A stretch of DNA of 64,000 bases, taken from assembly GCF_002564105.1 (NCBI RefSeq), contig NZ_PDBX01000001.1, forward strand, positions 1,116,001-1,180,000, given 5' to 3'. Made by a program: the position numbers and the translations under genes. This DNA is from Collimonas sp. PA-H2 (lineage in GTDB: Bacteria; Pseudomonadota; Gammaproteobacteria; Burkholderiales; Burkholderiaceae_D). The notes beneath the pieces are model-generated. The model ran no database searches. It saw nothing but the letters and a program-made list of their open reading frames with translations, and was not told where the DNA came from. Shown one piece after another: positions 38,713 through 47,987 of the stretch (position 1 is the stretch's first letter; each line of letters begins with the position of its first letter).

Positions 38713-38761
38713 AACCAGGCAAAAGGCGATCAGCTGACCGCCCTGCCCTGCCTTACCCCGA

Positions 38762-40390
38762 TCAGGCGAATGCGCCGATCTTCTCAACCACTGCATTCCG
38801 CACCGAACCGCTCACCACGAACGACTGCGCCACCGCGATATCGTTATGGAACCAGCGGTCGCCGTCCAGGCAGGCCGGGATCTGGCGGCGGATTTCCTGG
38901 TAGGCCGCCTGCGTGCCCGTTCCCAGCACAAAGCCTGGCAGCAGGTCTTCCGTCATGGTCAGCGCCTGCGCCGCCAGCAGCATTTCGACGCCGATGATGT
39001 ATTGCGTGTTGGCCACCACGGTGGCAGCCTTGCGTGCGCACCAGGTCGAATTGGAGACGTGGTCTTCGCTGTTGCCCTTGGCCGGGATACTGTCGACGCT
39101 GCCCGGCATGCACAGGGTGCGGTTTTCCATCACCAGCGAACTCATCGAGCATTGCACCACCGGATAGCCGGTATTGACGCCGCGCACGCCGCTCATCAGG
39201 TTGCGTGGCAAGCCCCACGACAGGGTCGGGTCGATCAGGCGGGCGATGCGGCGTTCGCAGATGCTGCCCAGATCGGCGATCGCAATCGCCAGCAAGTCCA
39301 TCGCCTGCGCCAGGTACTGGCCGTGGAAATTGCCGCCCGAGATGATCTCGAAGCCGCCGCCTTCTTTGTCGAAAATCAGCGGATTGTCGGTGGCGGAATT
39401 GATTTCCTTGTCGACGATGTTATCGATATAGTCCAGCGCATCGAATACCGGGCCGTAGACTTGCGGCGAGCAGCGCAGCGAGTAGACGTCCTGGATGCGT
39501 GAGCTGTAAGGGATGTCGGTACGGCGCGATTCTTCCGGAAACTGCACCGAGCGCGCTTCATGCGTGGTGCGGGTGGAACCCGACAGCAGCTTGCGGATGA
39601 TGGCGGCGGTCTTGATCTGGCCGGCGTGCGGACGGGCTTGCTGGATGCGATGGTCGAAAGCCGCCATTTCGGCGCGCATGGCTTCCAGGGTCAGTCCCAG
39701 CGACAGGCAGGCGTCGCTCAGCAGGTTGCGCGCATCGTGCGCCACCAGCACGGCCACGGCCAATGAAGCGGTGCAGCCGTTGATCAGGGCCGATGCGTCC
39801 TTGGCTTTCAGGTCGAACTTGACCTCGCCGACACCGGCCTTGATGATCGCCTCTGGCGCGCTCATGCGCTGGCCCTGGTACATCACTTCGGCTTCATCGA
39901 AGCCGGCGATCGCCGCCGCCAGATAAGACAAAGGCGCGAGGTCGCCGGAGGCGCCGACCGAGCCTTTTTGCGGCATGATCGGATGGATGCCGGCATTCAG
40001 GAAGGCCAGCAGGCGGTCCACCACTTCAACCCGCGGCGCCGAGTAATTGCTGGCGAAAGCGTTGGCGCGCAACAGCATGGTGGCGCGGCTCACTTCTTCC
40101 GAGAACGGTTCGCCCAGGCCGGCGCAATGGGCCTTGATCAGCTGGGTCTGGAACAGTTCGATATGTTCCACCTTGATGCGGGTGTCTTTCAGCAGGCCGA
40201 CCCCGGTGTTGAAGCTGTACATCATCGGCGCTTCGTCGTGCATCCAGGTCGATTCGATGTAGTCGCGGCTTTCTTTCAATGCAGCGCGCGAGGATGCGGC
40301 CAGCGTGACTGGCAAGTGCGGCGCGCGGGCGACGTCGACCACTTGCTGGGCGCTCAGGTTGAAGCCGTCGATGGTGATGGTTTGGGACAT
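38762..40390 (-). CDS. Histidine/aromatic amino acid ammonia-lyase family enzyme
   Basis: A 542-aa HAL/PAL-family lyase. The MIO-forming triad Ala-Ser-Gly is at 147-149 in GSVGASGDLAPLSY. FNTGVG (60-65) is the active-site tyrosine/loop region. The selectivity position reads A87-H88 (KAHCAG), closer to histidine lyases (SH) than to phenylalanine/tyrosine lyases (FL/HL), and GNSEDHVS keeps the histidine-lyase glutamate. It is about 30 aa longer than typical HutH and no other hut gene is nearby. It follows puuD in the same direction, 97 bases downstream. Histidine is the best substrate guess, not certain. Confidence 0.8.
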   Translation of the reverse strand: MSQTITIDGFNLSAQQVVDVARAPHLPVTLAASSRAALKESRDYIESTWMHDEAPMMYSFNTGVGLLKDTRIKVEHIELFQTQLIKAHCAGLGEPFSEEVSRATMLLRANAFASNYSAPRVEVVDRLLAFLNAGIHPIMPQKGSVGASGDLAPLSYLAAAIAGFDEAEVMYQGQRMSAPEAIIKAGVGEVKFDLKAKDASALINGCTASLAVAVLVAHDARNLLSDACLSLGLTLEAMRAEMAAFDHRIQQARPHAGQIKTAAIIRKLLSGSTRTTHEARSVQFPEESRRTDIPYSSRIQDVYSLRCSPQVYGPVFDALDYIDNIVDKEINSATDNPLIFDKEGGGFEIISGGNFHGQYLAQAMDLLAIAIADLGSICERRIARLIDPTLSWGLPRNLMSGVRGVNTGYPVVQCSMSSLVMENRTLCMPGSVDSIPAKGNSEDHVSNSTWCARKAATVVANTQYIIGVEMLLAAQALTMTEDLLPGFVLGTGTQAAYQEIRRQIPACLDGDRWFHNDIAVAQSFVVSGSVRNAVVEKIGAFA

Positions 40391-40487
40391 GGGAACTCCA
40401 AAGATTTCTTAAATGAGGTCGAGCGCGGAAGCCGATCGAGCATGGCAGCTCAATCGGCTTCCGGCTTTCAGGACGGCAGCGCCGGAC

Positions 40488-41750
40488 TTACTTGGCGCCG
40501 GAGGTGTACCAGCTGCCGATCAGGGCGCGCTCTTCGTCGGTGATATGCGTCAGGTTAGCCAGCGGCATGGCTTTCAGCTGCACCGCTTGCTGATAGACCT
40601 TGTCGGCGTGTTGCCGGATCTGGTCCGCCGTCTGCAGCATCACGCCGGCCGGAGCGGTAGCAAAGCCCGGCTGGGTCGGCTGCGCCGAGTGGCAAGTGGC
40701 GCAACGCTGGCCGATGATTTCCTGGATATGCGCCATATCGGCGGTCGGAGCGGCGGCGGCTGCCGGAGTGGAGCCGCCGGCAGCTACGGCAACGTCTGCC
40801 TTGGCAACTGGCGCCACCGGCTGGACCGGCTTCGGTGCAATCGCAATCGCCACTGCCAACAGCAAGGCAACGCCGGCAATCGGGTAACCGAGCGAAACAC
40901 GGCCGGCATGACGCAGGTTGAAGAAGTGACGGATCAACGCGCCGGCAGCAATAATCGCCGCCAGGATCAGCCAGCTATATGAATGGTTGTAAGTCATGCC
41001 GTAGTGGTTGCTGATCATGATGAACAGCACCGGCAGCGTGAAATAGTTGTTGTGCACGCTGCGTTGCTTGGCTTTCTTGCCGTAGATCGGATCCGGCGAT
41101 TTACCGACGCGCATCGCTTCCACCAGCTTGCGTTGCCCCGGAATGATCACCATCAGCACGTTACCCACCATCATGGTGCCGATCATGGCGCCGACATGGA
41201 TATAGGCGGCGCGGCCGCTCAGCAGATGCGTCAGCACAAAGGCTGCGGCAACGATGAACACATACATGACGATACCGAGCAGGCCTTCGCGCTTGCCCAG
41301 CGGCGAACGGCACAGCACGTCGTAGACGGTCCAGCCGACCACCAGCGTGCCGAGGCCGACGCCGATCGCTTGCCAGGTATTCAGATCAGCCACATCCTTG
41401 TTGATCATCATGGCCGAAGCATTGAAGTAATAGACGATGAACAGCATGGCGAAGCCCGACAGCCAGGTGGCGTAAGCTTCCCATTTGAACCAGTGCAGGT
41501 CGTCCGGCAGTTCCGCCGGCGCCACCAGGTATTTTTGCGGATTGTAGAAGCCGCCGCCGTGGACCGCCCACAGCTCGCCGGAGACGCCCTTCTTGGCCAG
41601 GTCGGAACCAGGCTTCGGCGGCCGGATCGAATTGTCGAGCCAGACGAAATAAAAGGATGCGCCGATCCAGGCGATACCCGTGATCAGGTGCAGCCAGCGG
41701 ACCAGCAGATTGAGCCATTCGACTCCGTATGAAACTAACAATGCATCCAT
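40488..41750 (-). CDS. puuD: Membrane-bound urate hydroxylase PuuD
   Basis: A 420-aa inner-membrane protein oxidising urate to 5-hydroxyisourate and passing electrons to the respiratory chain. About eight membrane segments (starting WLNLLVRWLHLITGIAWIG) form the PuuD domain; a ~30-residue Ala/Pro linker leads to a C-terminal cytochrome c domain with the haem motif CATCH at 350-354. Feeds uraH and the uraD domain of the gene at 44752. Divergent from the LysR gene at 42079. Confidence 0.93.
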   Translation of the reverse strand: MDALLVSYGVEWLNLLVRWLHLITGIAWIGASFYFVWLDNSIRPPKPGSDLAKKGVSGELWAVHGGGFYNPQKYLVAPAELPDDLHWFKWEAYATWLSGFAMLFIVYYFNASAMMINKDVADLNTWQAIGVGLGTLVVGWTVYDVLCRSPLGKREGLLGIVMYVFIVAAAFVLTHLLSGRAAYIHVGAMIGTMMVGNVLMVIIPGQRKLVEAMRVGKSPDPIYGKKAKQRSVHNNYFTLPVLFIMISNHYGMTYNHSYSWLILAAIIAAGALIRHFFNLRHAGRVSLGYPIAGVALLLAVAIAIAPKPVQPVAPVAKADVAVAAGGSTPAAAAAPTADMAHIQEIIGQRCATCHSAQPTQPGFATAPAGVMLQTADQIRQHADKVYQQAVQLKAMPLANLTHITDEERALIGSWYTSGAK

Positions 41751-42078
41751 GTCTTCCCCAACGATTATTACTCGTCTGCCACCGCGGGCTCTGCAAACGA
41801 AAGAGGTACGTCCTCCAACACGGCCGCGAACTTTTTTAACAACTCAGCTCCGCTACGGCCAACATGATCCGATAAGCAAGATACCTGCCTGCCCATCCTT
41901 CATCTTCCCCTGCCTGTGCTCAACGCGAAAGCACACCAGATTCACGCAAGATAAACGCTACGGGGTTTTAAAACATGGATATTCAGATATATTTGACATA
42001 CGCATATCCATATAACAAAATGAACTCCGACAGTACATATAAATACTAAACCAATAAATATAAAATGTAGGAGACAAC
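41751..42078. other. Divergent control region puuD / LysR
   Basis: No gene in 328 bases. An AT-rich part carries GGATAT...ATATCC (41978-41983 and 42004-42009), an inverted repeat of LysR-site type, preceded by CGGGGTTTTAAAACAT (41961-41976). A related sequence lies upstream of the permease at 43044-43070. Confidence 0.5.
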
Positions 42079-43017
42079 ATGGCCAAGCTTCCGGATCACC
42101 TGGATATCCACCTGATACGCATCCTGTATCTGCTGCTGTGCGAGAAGAACGTCTCGCGCGTAGCCCTGAAACTCAACCAGCCGCAGCCGTCGATCTCGGC
42201 CTCGCTGCGCAAGCTGCGCGAACTCACCGGCGATCCCCTGCTGGTGCGCGGCGCCCGTGGCATGGTGCCGACCCAGCACGGCGAAAGCCTGCTGAAGCCG
42301 GCCAAGCGCATCCTCGAAGAGACCGAACGCCTGTTCGTGCAAAAGACCGCCTTCGTGCCCCAGGCCGAGGCGCGAACTTTCCATATCGCAGCCCCGGATT
42401 ACATGAATACGCCGTTCTTCCTGGAAGTGGTGGCGCGCCTGCGCCGCGAATCGCCCAAGAGCCGCATCGTGATCCACGCCCTGGGGCCGGAAACCGACTA
42501 CGTCAGGCTGCTGTCCGACGGCGACCTCGACCTGGTGATCGCCAACTGGGACGAACCGCCGGCCCATTTGCACCTGTCCAAGCTGTTCGACGACCCCATC
42601 GTCTGCCTGATGCGGGCCGACAGCGCCTACGCCAAGCGCACCGGGCCGGACCAGATGACGGTGGAAGACTACCTGTCGCTGCCGCATGTGGCGCCGTGGC
42701 AGGTGTTGCCCGGCTACCACGGCATCATCGATTCTTTCCTCGACAGCCAGAACCTGAACCGCAACGTGGTGGTGGAATCGGCCTACTTCGGCATGCTGCC
42801 CTACATGGTGGCGCAGACCGACCTGGTGCTGACCACCGGTCGCCAGTTCGCCCGCTTCTATGAAAAGACGCTGTCGCTGAAAAGCTTCACCCTGCCGATC
42901 AAGTTTCCGCCCATGCGTTTTTACCAACTGTGGCATGAAAGAGTGCACCAGGCCACCGAGCACAAATGGCTGCGCGAGCAGATCGGGATTGCTGCCAAGA
43001 GCATGCTGGCGAAGTAA
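42079..43017 (+). CDS. LysR-family regulator of the purine cluster
   Basis: A 312-aa LysR-type regulator: winged HTH at about residues 8-67 (SRVALKLNQPQPSISASLRKL, part) and an effector-binding domain after it. The N-terminus (LDIHLIRILYLLLCEKNVSR) is of the NodD/LinR-like subgroup. ATG 42079 has GGAG five bases upstream. It lies between divergent puuD and the downstream permease, so it most likely controls urate use, with a purine intermediate as effector; that is inference. Confidence 0.9.
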   Translation: MAKLPDHLDIHLIRILYLLLCEKNVSRVALKLNQPQPSISASLRKLRELTGDPLLVRGARGMVPTQHGESLLKPAKRILEETERLFVQKTAFVPQAEARTFHIAAPDYMNTPFFLEVVARLRRESPKSRIVIHALGPETDYVRLLSDGDLDLVIANWDEPPAHLHLSKLFDDPIVCLMRADSAYAKRTGPDQMTVEDYLSLPHVAPWQVLPGYHGIIDSFLDSQNLNRNVVVESAYFGMLPYMVAQTDLVLTTGRQFARFYEKTLSLKSFTLPIKFPPMRFYQLWHERVHQATEHKWLREQIGIAAKSMLAK

Positions 43018-43043
43018 AAAAGCAATGTAGTTCTCTACGACAA

Positions 43044-43070
43044 CGGGTTTTAAGCATATATCCAAATACC
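43044..43070 (+). promoter_or_regulatory. Candidate LysR site upstream of the permease
   Basis: CGGGTTTTAAGCATATATCC followed by AAATACC resembles the element at 41961-41989 in front of puuD/LysR (shared CGGG(G)TTTTAA and AT-rich GATAT/ATATCC blocks). It lies about 190 bases upstream of the permease start. Confidence 0.35.
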
Positions 43071-43260
43071 TAAATCAACTATCAGGCAAGCTATATATCG
43101 TGAGGAGCTGGGCAAAGTAGTATCGGACAGCACGAGCCCAGTTCCAGCATCAGGTGACTTGTGAAGGCTGTGGCGCAGCAGGCCGGGCGGGCAGGAATAC
43201 CAAACGCCGGATTGATGTCGCCGCAAGCACTAACTATAAATAGTACTTAGGAGACACACG

Positions 43261-44655
43261 ATGACCAGCAGCACAGATCCGGTAGATGAAAGACTTCCCG
43301 TAGGTAAGCTCGCAGCACTCGGCATGCAGCACGTGCTGGTGATGTACGCCGGCGCGATCGCCGTGCCGCTGATCATAGGCGGCGCACTCAACCTGGCAAA
43401 AAGCGACATTGCATTCCTGATCAGCGCCGACCTGTTCTGCTGCGGCCTGGTGACCTTGATCCAGAGCCTTGGCTTGTGGAAGTTCGGCATCAAGATGCCG
43501 GTCATGATGGGCGTCACCTTCGCCGCCGTCGGCCCGATGGTGGCCATGGCCGGCAATCCGCAACTGACCATCGTGCACATCTATGGCGCGGTGATTGTAT
43601 CCGGCATCTTCTGCGTCTTTGCGGCGCCCTACATGAGCCGCCTGATGCGCTTCTTCCCGCCTGTGGTGACCGGCACCGTGATCAGCGTCATCGGCATTTC
43701 GCTGATGGGCGTCGGCATCAACTGGGCGGCTGGCGGCCAGCCGGTGATCGGCACCCTGGTCGATGGCGTTTTCACCAAAATCCCCAATCCCGACTACGGT
43801 TCACCGACCAGTCTCGGCATTGCGCTGGTAGTGCTGATTTCGATCTTGCTGATCACCAAATACGTCAAAGGCTTTATCGCCAACATCTCGGTACTGAGCG
43901 GTATGATCATCGGTTTCGTCATCGCCATGGCGATGGGCAAGATCAGCTTCTACGGCCTGGGCGATGCGGAATGGTTTTCCTTTATCCGTCCGTTTCACTA
44001 CGGCTGGCCGAAATTCGACCTCGGATCGATCGTCAGCATGTGCCTGGTGATGATAGTGACCATGATCGAATCGACCGGGATGTTCATTGCCCTGGGTGAA
44101 ATCGTCGGCAAGAAAATCGACGACAAGACCCTGGCGCGCGGCTTGCGCGTCGACGGCCTGGGCAGCGTGATCGGCGGCATCTTCAACACCTTTCCCTACA
44201 CCTCGTTCTCGCAGAACGTCGGCCTGGTCGGCGTCACCGGCGTGCGCAGCCGCTACGTTTGCGCCGCGGCCGGCGTGATCTTGATGTTGTTCGGCCTGTT
44301 CCCCAAGATGGCGCACGTGGCTGCCTCTATTCCGCAATTCGTGCTGGGCGGGGCCGGCATCGTCATGTTCGGCATGGTGGCGGCAACCGGCATCAAGATC
44401 TTGTCGAAAGTCGATTTCCAGCACAACCGCAATAACCTGTTCATCGTCGCCGTCAGTTTCGGCGCCGGCATGATCCCTATCGTGGCGCCGACTTTTTTCG
44501 ACAAGATGCCGGTTTTCATGTCGACCATCCTGCACAGCGGCATTTTGCTGGCGTCCAGCATGGCGGTCCTGTTGAATCTGTTTTTCAACGGCAAGGGCTC
44601 CGACGAAGACAGCCGCTCGCACGCATTGGCGGCGGCACAAAGCTCTGATCACTAA
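43261..44655 (+). CDS. NCS2-family purine (xanthine/urate) permease
   Basis: A 464-aa nucleobase-cation symporter-2 protein with 12-14 membrane segments. Family landmarks: GMQHVLVMYAGAIAVPLIIG near the N-terminus (QH motif), the TM8 motif ESTGMFIALGEIVGKK with its substrate-binding glutamate, and NTFPYTSFSQNVGLVGVTGV in TM9-10. Imports oxidised purines; urate or xanthine is likeliest in this cluster. GGAG lies ten bases before ATG 43261. Confidence 0.93.
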   Translation: MTSSTDPVDERLPVGKLAALGMQHVLVMYAGAIAVPLIIGGALNLAKSDIAFLISADLFCCGLVTLIQSLGLWKFGIKMPVMMGVTFAAVGPMVAMAGNPQLTIVHIYGAVIVSGIFCVFAAPYMSRLMRFFPPVVTGTVISVIGISLMGVGINWAAGGQPVIGTLVDGVFTKIPNPDYGSPTSLGIALVVLISILLITKYVKGFIANISVLSGMIIGFVIAMAMGKISFYGLGDAEWFSFIRPFHYGWPKFDLGSIVSMCLVMIVTMIESTGMFIALGEIVGKKIDDKTLARGLRVDGLGSVIGGIFNTFPYTSFSQNVGLVGVTGVRSRYVCAAAGVILMLFGLFPKMAHVAASIPQFVLGGAGIVMFGMVAATGIKILSKVDFQHNRNNLFIVAVSFGAGMIPIVAPTFFDKMPVFMSTILHSGILLASSMAVLLNLFFNGKGSDEDSRSHALAAAQSSDH

Positions 44656-44686
44656 AACCGTTTTTTTGAAGTAAATTGAAGTAGAT

Positions 44687-44749
44687 GTGGGTCCAACCCG
44701 TATTTGAAACAGAAGCGATTTAACCAAGGATGAAGCGGGTCGGACCCGC
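44687..44749 (+). promoter_or_regulatory. Paired hairpins before the uraD-allC start
   Basis: GTGGGTCCAACCCGT (44687-44701) and GCGGGTCGGACCCGC (44735-44749) can each fold alone, and 44689-44700 can instead pair with 44736-44747 (11 of 12 positions). The likely ribosome site AAGGA (44726-44730) is in between and ATG 44752 follows directly. Confidence 0.45.
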
Positions 44750-44751
44750 CA

Positions 44752-46521
44752 ATGACACAAATGACAACTTTAGAACAACTGAATAGCAACGATGTAACAA
44801 CCTTCGTGTCAACGCTGCATGGCGTCTACGAGCATTCGCCGTGGATCCCGGAACGGGCCGCCGCGCAACGGCCATTTGCCAACATTACCGCGTTGAAACA
44901 GGCCATGCAGGCTGTCGTCAGCAAAGCCACCCGGGAGGAACAGCTGGGCCTGATCCGTGCCCACCCGGAGCTGGCCGGCAAGGCAGCCATTTCCGGCGAG
45001 CTGACTATCGAATCGACTGGCGAGCAAGCCAAGGCCGGCCTCAACAATTGCAGTCCTGAAGAGTTCGCCACCCTGCAAAAACTGAATGCCGACTACAACA
45101 ACAAATTCGGCTTTCCGTTCATTCTTGCGGTCAAGGGCGCCGACGGCCAGGGCTTGTCACGCCAGGCCATCATCGCCACTTTCAGCCGGCGCCTGAAGAA
45201 CCAGTTCGACGACGAACTGGGAGAAGCCCTGCGCCAGATTGGCCGCATCGCAGAAATGCGCAGCAACGACCTGCTCGGCTACACGCCGCAACTCGGAAAA
45301 ACCATCATGCAATGGGCTGAACAGATCGGCGCCTGGAGCGATGACGAGACTGGCCTCACCTGCGCCTACATGACCGACAGCCATCGCCGCACAGCCGTCC
45401 AGATCGCCGGCTGGATGCGCGAAGCCGGCATGCAGGCCGAGATCGACGCGGTCGGCAACGTGGTCGGACGCTACCTGTCGGATAATGCGTCGGCGAAGAC
45501 GCTGATGACCGGCTCCCACTACGACACCGTGCGCAACGGCGGCAAGTACGATGGCCGCGAAGGCATCCTGCTGCCGATCGCCATCGTCAAGCATCTGCAC
45601 GAGCGCGGCGAAAAACTGCCCTTCCATTTTGAAATCGTCGCCTTCTCGGAAGAGGAAGGGGTGCGCTTCAAGAGCACTTTCCTGGGCAGCAATGCCATCA
45701 TCGGCCAGTTCAACCTGGAGCTGCTGAACAATCTCGACCGCGACGGCGTCAGCATGCGCGACGCCCTGCTGCAGGCCGGGCACGACCCTGCGGCAATCTC
45801 TGCCATCGCGCGCAACCCGGCGGATCTGCTGGGCTATGTCGAAGTGCATATCGAGCAAGGGCCGGTGCTGCTGCAGCGCGACCTGCCGGTCGGCATCGTC
45901 ACCTCGATCGCCGGCAGCTGCCGCTACATGGTGCAGCTGAAAGGCGTCGCCAGCCATTCCGGCACCACGCCGATGGCGATGCGCAAGGATGCCGCCACCG
46001 CCGCCGCTGAAATCCTGCTGTATGTGGAACAGCGCTGCGCGCAGGACCAGCAGGCCTCCCTGGTCGGCACTGTCGGCCAGCTGCAGGTGCCTAACGGTTC
46101 GACCAATGTAATCCCTGGCGCCTGCATATTCTCGCTGGATATCCGCGCTGCCGACGACGGCATCCGCGACGCCGCGGTGGAAGATGTATTGCGCCATATC
46201 GAGGCAGTCTGCGCGCGCCGCTGCGTCGAAGCCAATGTCGAGAAAATGGTCTCGGCGCCGGCAGCTCCGTGCGCACCATGGCTGATGGAACAACTGTCTG
46301 CGGCTACCGAACGGGCTGGCGTGAAACCGTTCAAACTCGCTTCCGGCGCTGGCCATGACGCCATGACCATCGCTAAAATAACTGATGTCGCCATGCTTTT
46401 CACGCGTTGCGGCAACGGTGGCATCAGTCACAACCCATTGGAAACAATGACTGCGGACGATGCCGAAGTATCGGCGCAAATCTTGCTGGATTTCCTGCGT
46501 CACTTCAAACCAAAGTCTTGA
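44752..46521 (+). CDS. Fused OHCU decarboxylase (UraD) / allantoate amidohydrolase (AllC)
   Basis: A 589-aa two-domain protein. Residues about 1-170 are UraD-like, decarboxylating OHCU to S-allantoin, with the conserved catalytic-histidine motif RAHPELAGKAA. From about 175 it is an M20-family amidohydrolase of the AllC type hydrolysing allantoate: metal-site motifs GSHYDTVRNGGKYDGREG, EEEGVRF, HIEQGP and a C-terminal SGAGHDAM. The allantoinase between the two steps is the separate puuE gene. So one protein carries steps two and four of the path. ATG 44761 is an alternative start. Confidence 0.93.
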   Translation: MTQMTTLEQLNSNDVTTFVSTLHGVYEHSPWIPERAAAQRPFANITALKQAMQAVVSKATREEQLGLIRAHPELAGKAAISGELTIESTGEQAKAGLNNCSPEEFATLQKLNADYNNKFGFPFILAVKGADGQGLSRQAIIATFSRRLKNQFDDELGEALRQIGRIAEMRSNDLLGYTPQLGKTIMQWAEQIGAWSDDETGLTCAYMTDSHRRTAVQIAGWMREAGMQAEIDAVGNVVGRYLSDNASAKTLMTGSHYDTVRNGGKYDGREGILLPIAIVKHLHERGEKLPFHFEIVAFSEEEGVRFKSTFLGSNAIIGQFNLELLNNLDRDGVSMRDALLQAGHDPAAISAIARNPADLLGYVEVHIEQGPVLLQRDLPVGIVTSIAGSCRYMVQLKGVASHSGTTPMAMRKDAATAAAEILLYVEQRCAQDQQASLVGTVGQLQVPNGSTNVIPGACIFSLDIRAADDGIRDAAVEDVLRHIEAVCARRCVEANVEKMVSAPAAPCAPWLMEQLSAATERAGVKPFKLASGAGHDAMTIAKITDVAMLFTRCGNGGISHNPLETMTADDAEVSAQILLDFLRHFKPKS

Positions 46522-46549
46522 ACCAGCGCTTTCGGTTAGTTAATTTCTC

Positions 46550-47911
46550 ATGTCTAAAACTCTATTGATAAAAAATGCGCGCGTGGTCGTCACCATGGAC
46601 GATGCGCGCCGTGAAATTGCCGGCGGCGCGGTCTTCATCCGCGATAACGTGATCGAACAGGTCGGCGCCAGCGCCGAGCTGCCGCAGACTGCCGACGAAG
46701 TCATCGACGCCGGCAATCATGTTGTGATCCCGGGCCTGGTGAATACCCATCACCATATGTACCAGAGCCTGACCCGCGTGATCCCGGCAGCGCAGAACGG
46801 CGAGCTGTTCAACTGGCTGACCAACCTGTATCCGATCTGGGCCAACCTGACGCCGGAGATGATCCAGGTCTCGACCCTGACCGCGATGGCGGAGCTGATC
46901 ATGTCCGGCTGCACCACCAGCAGCGACCATCTGTACATCTATCCGAACGGCTGCAAGCTCGATCACAGCATCGAAGCCGCGCAGCAGATCGGCATGCGCT
47001 TCCACGCCGCGCGCGGTTCGATGAGCGTCGGCCAGTCGAAAGGCGGCCTGCCGCCGGACCGTGTAGTGGAAGATGAAAAGGCGATCCTGCAAGATACCCA
47101 GCGCCTGATCGAAACCTATCACGACAGCAGCCGCCATGCGATGCAGCGCATCGTGGTGGCGCCCTGCTCGCCGTTTTCGGTATCGCGCGACCTGATGCGC
47201 GAATCGGCCAACCTGGCGCGTCATCATGGCGTCTCGCTGCATACCCACCTGGCGGAAAACGTCAACGACATCGCCTACAGCCGCGAAAAATTCAACATGA
47301 CGCCGGCCGAGTATGCGGAGGATTGCGGCTGGGTCGGGCACGACGTCTGGCATGCGCACTGCGTACAGCTGGACGACGACGGCATCTACATGTTCGCCCG
47401 CACCGGCACCGGCATCGCCCACTGCCCCTGCTCCAACATGCGGCTGGCCTCCGGCATCGCACCGATCCGCAAGATGGTCGACGCCGGCGTCGCTGTCGGC
47501 ATCGGCGTCGACGGTTCGGCTTCGAACGACGGCGCCCACATGCTGGGCGAAGTGCGGCAAGCGATGCTGCTGCAGCGGGTCGGCTTCGGCCCCGACGCCA
47601 TGACCGCACGCCAGGCGCTGGAACTGGCGACGCTGGGCGGCGCCAAGGTACTCAACCGCGACGACATCGGCGCCTTGAAGCCAGGCATGTCGGCTGATCT
47701 GGTGCTGTTCGATCTGAACAAGGTCGGCTTTGCCGGCGGCTGGCATGATCCGGTGGCGGCGCTGGTGTTCTGCACGCCGGCGGATGTCGCCTACAGCATC
47801 ATCAACGGCCGGGTGGTGGTGCGCAACGGCCAGTTCACCACGGTCGATCTCGGCAATGTGCTGGAACGGCATAACAAGCTGGCTTTATCGCTGGCGGAAG
47901 CGGCGCGCTGA
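46550..47911 (+). CDS. 8-oxoguanine deaminase-like amidohydrolase
   Basis: A 453-aa amidohydrolase-superfamily deaminase. Metal ligands: NTHHHMYQ (HxH), HTHLAE, HAHCVQ and the catalytic aspartate in GVDGSASND. The segment SSDHLYIYPNG and the overall sequence match the TrzN/8-oxoguanine-deaminase branch, which converts 8-oxoguanine to urate, consistent with a position 28 bases after uraD-allC. Guanine deaminase or another aminohydrolase activity cannot be excluded. Confidence 0.85.
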   Translation: MSKTLLIKNARVVVTMDDARREIAGGAVFIRDNVIEQVGASAELPQTADEVIDAGNHVVIPGLVNTHHHMYQSLTRVIPAAQNGELFNWLTNLYPIWANLTPEMIQVSTLTAMAELIMSGCTTSSDHLYIYPNGCKLDHSIEAAQQIGMRFHAARGSMSVGQSKGGLPPDRVVEDEKAILQDTQRLIETYHDSSRHAMQRIVVAPCSPFSVSRDLMRESANLARHHGVSLHTHLAENVNDIAYSREKFNMTPAEYAEDCGWVGHDVWHAHCVQLDDDGIYMFARTGTGIAHCPCSNMRLASGIAPIRKMVDAGVAVGIGVDGSASNDGAHMLGEVRQAMLLQRVGFGPDAMTARQALELATLGGAKVLNRDDIGALKPGMSADLVLFDLNKVGFAGGWHDPVAALVFCTPADVAYSIINGRVVVRNGQFTTVDLGNVLERHNKLALSLAEAAR

Positions 47912-47939
47912 TCAGCATTTGCCAGCAGTAAGTAAGGAC

Positions 47940-47975
47940 CATGGCCACGGCGCAATCCGTGGCCATTTTCTTTTG
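47940..47975 (+). terminator. Terminator of the purine operon
   Basis: ATGGCCACGG / CCGTGGCCAT with a six-base loop, then TTTTCTTTT. Confidence 0.85.
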
Positions 47976-47987
47976 CATCAGGCGTTT

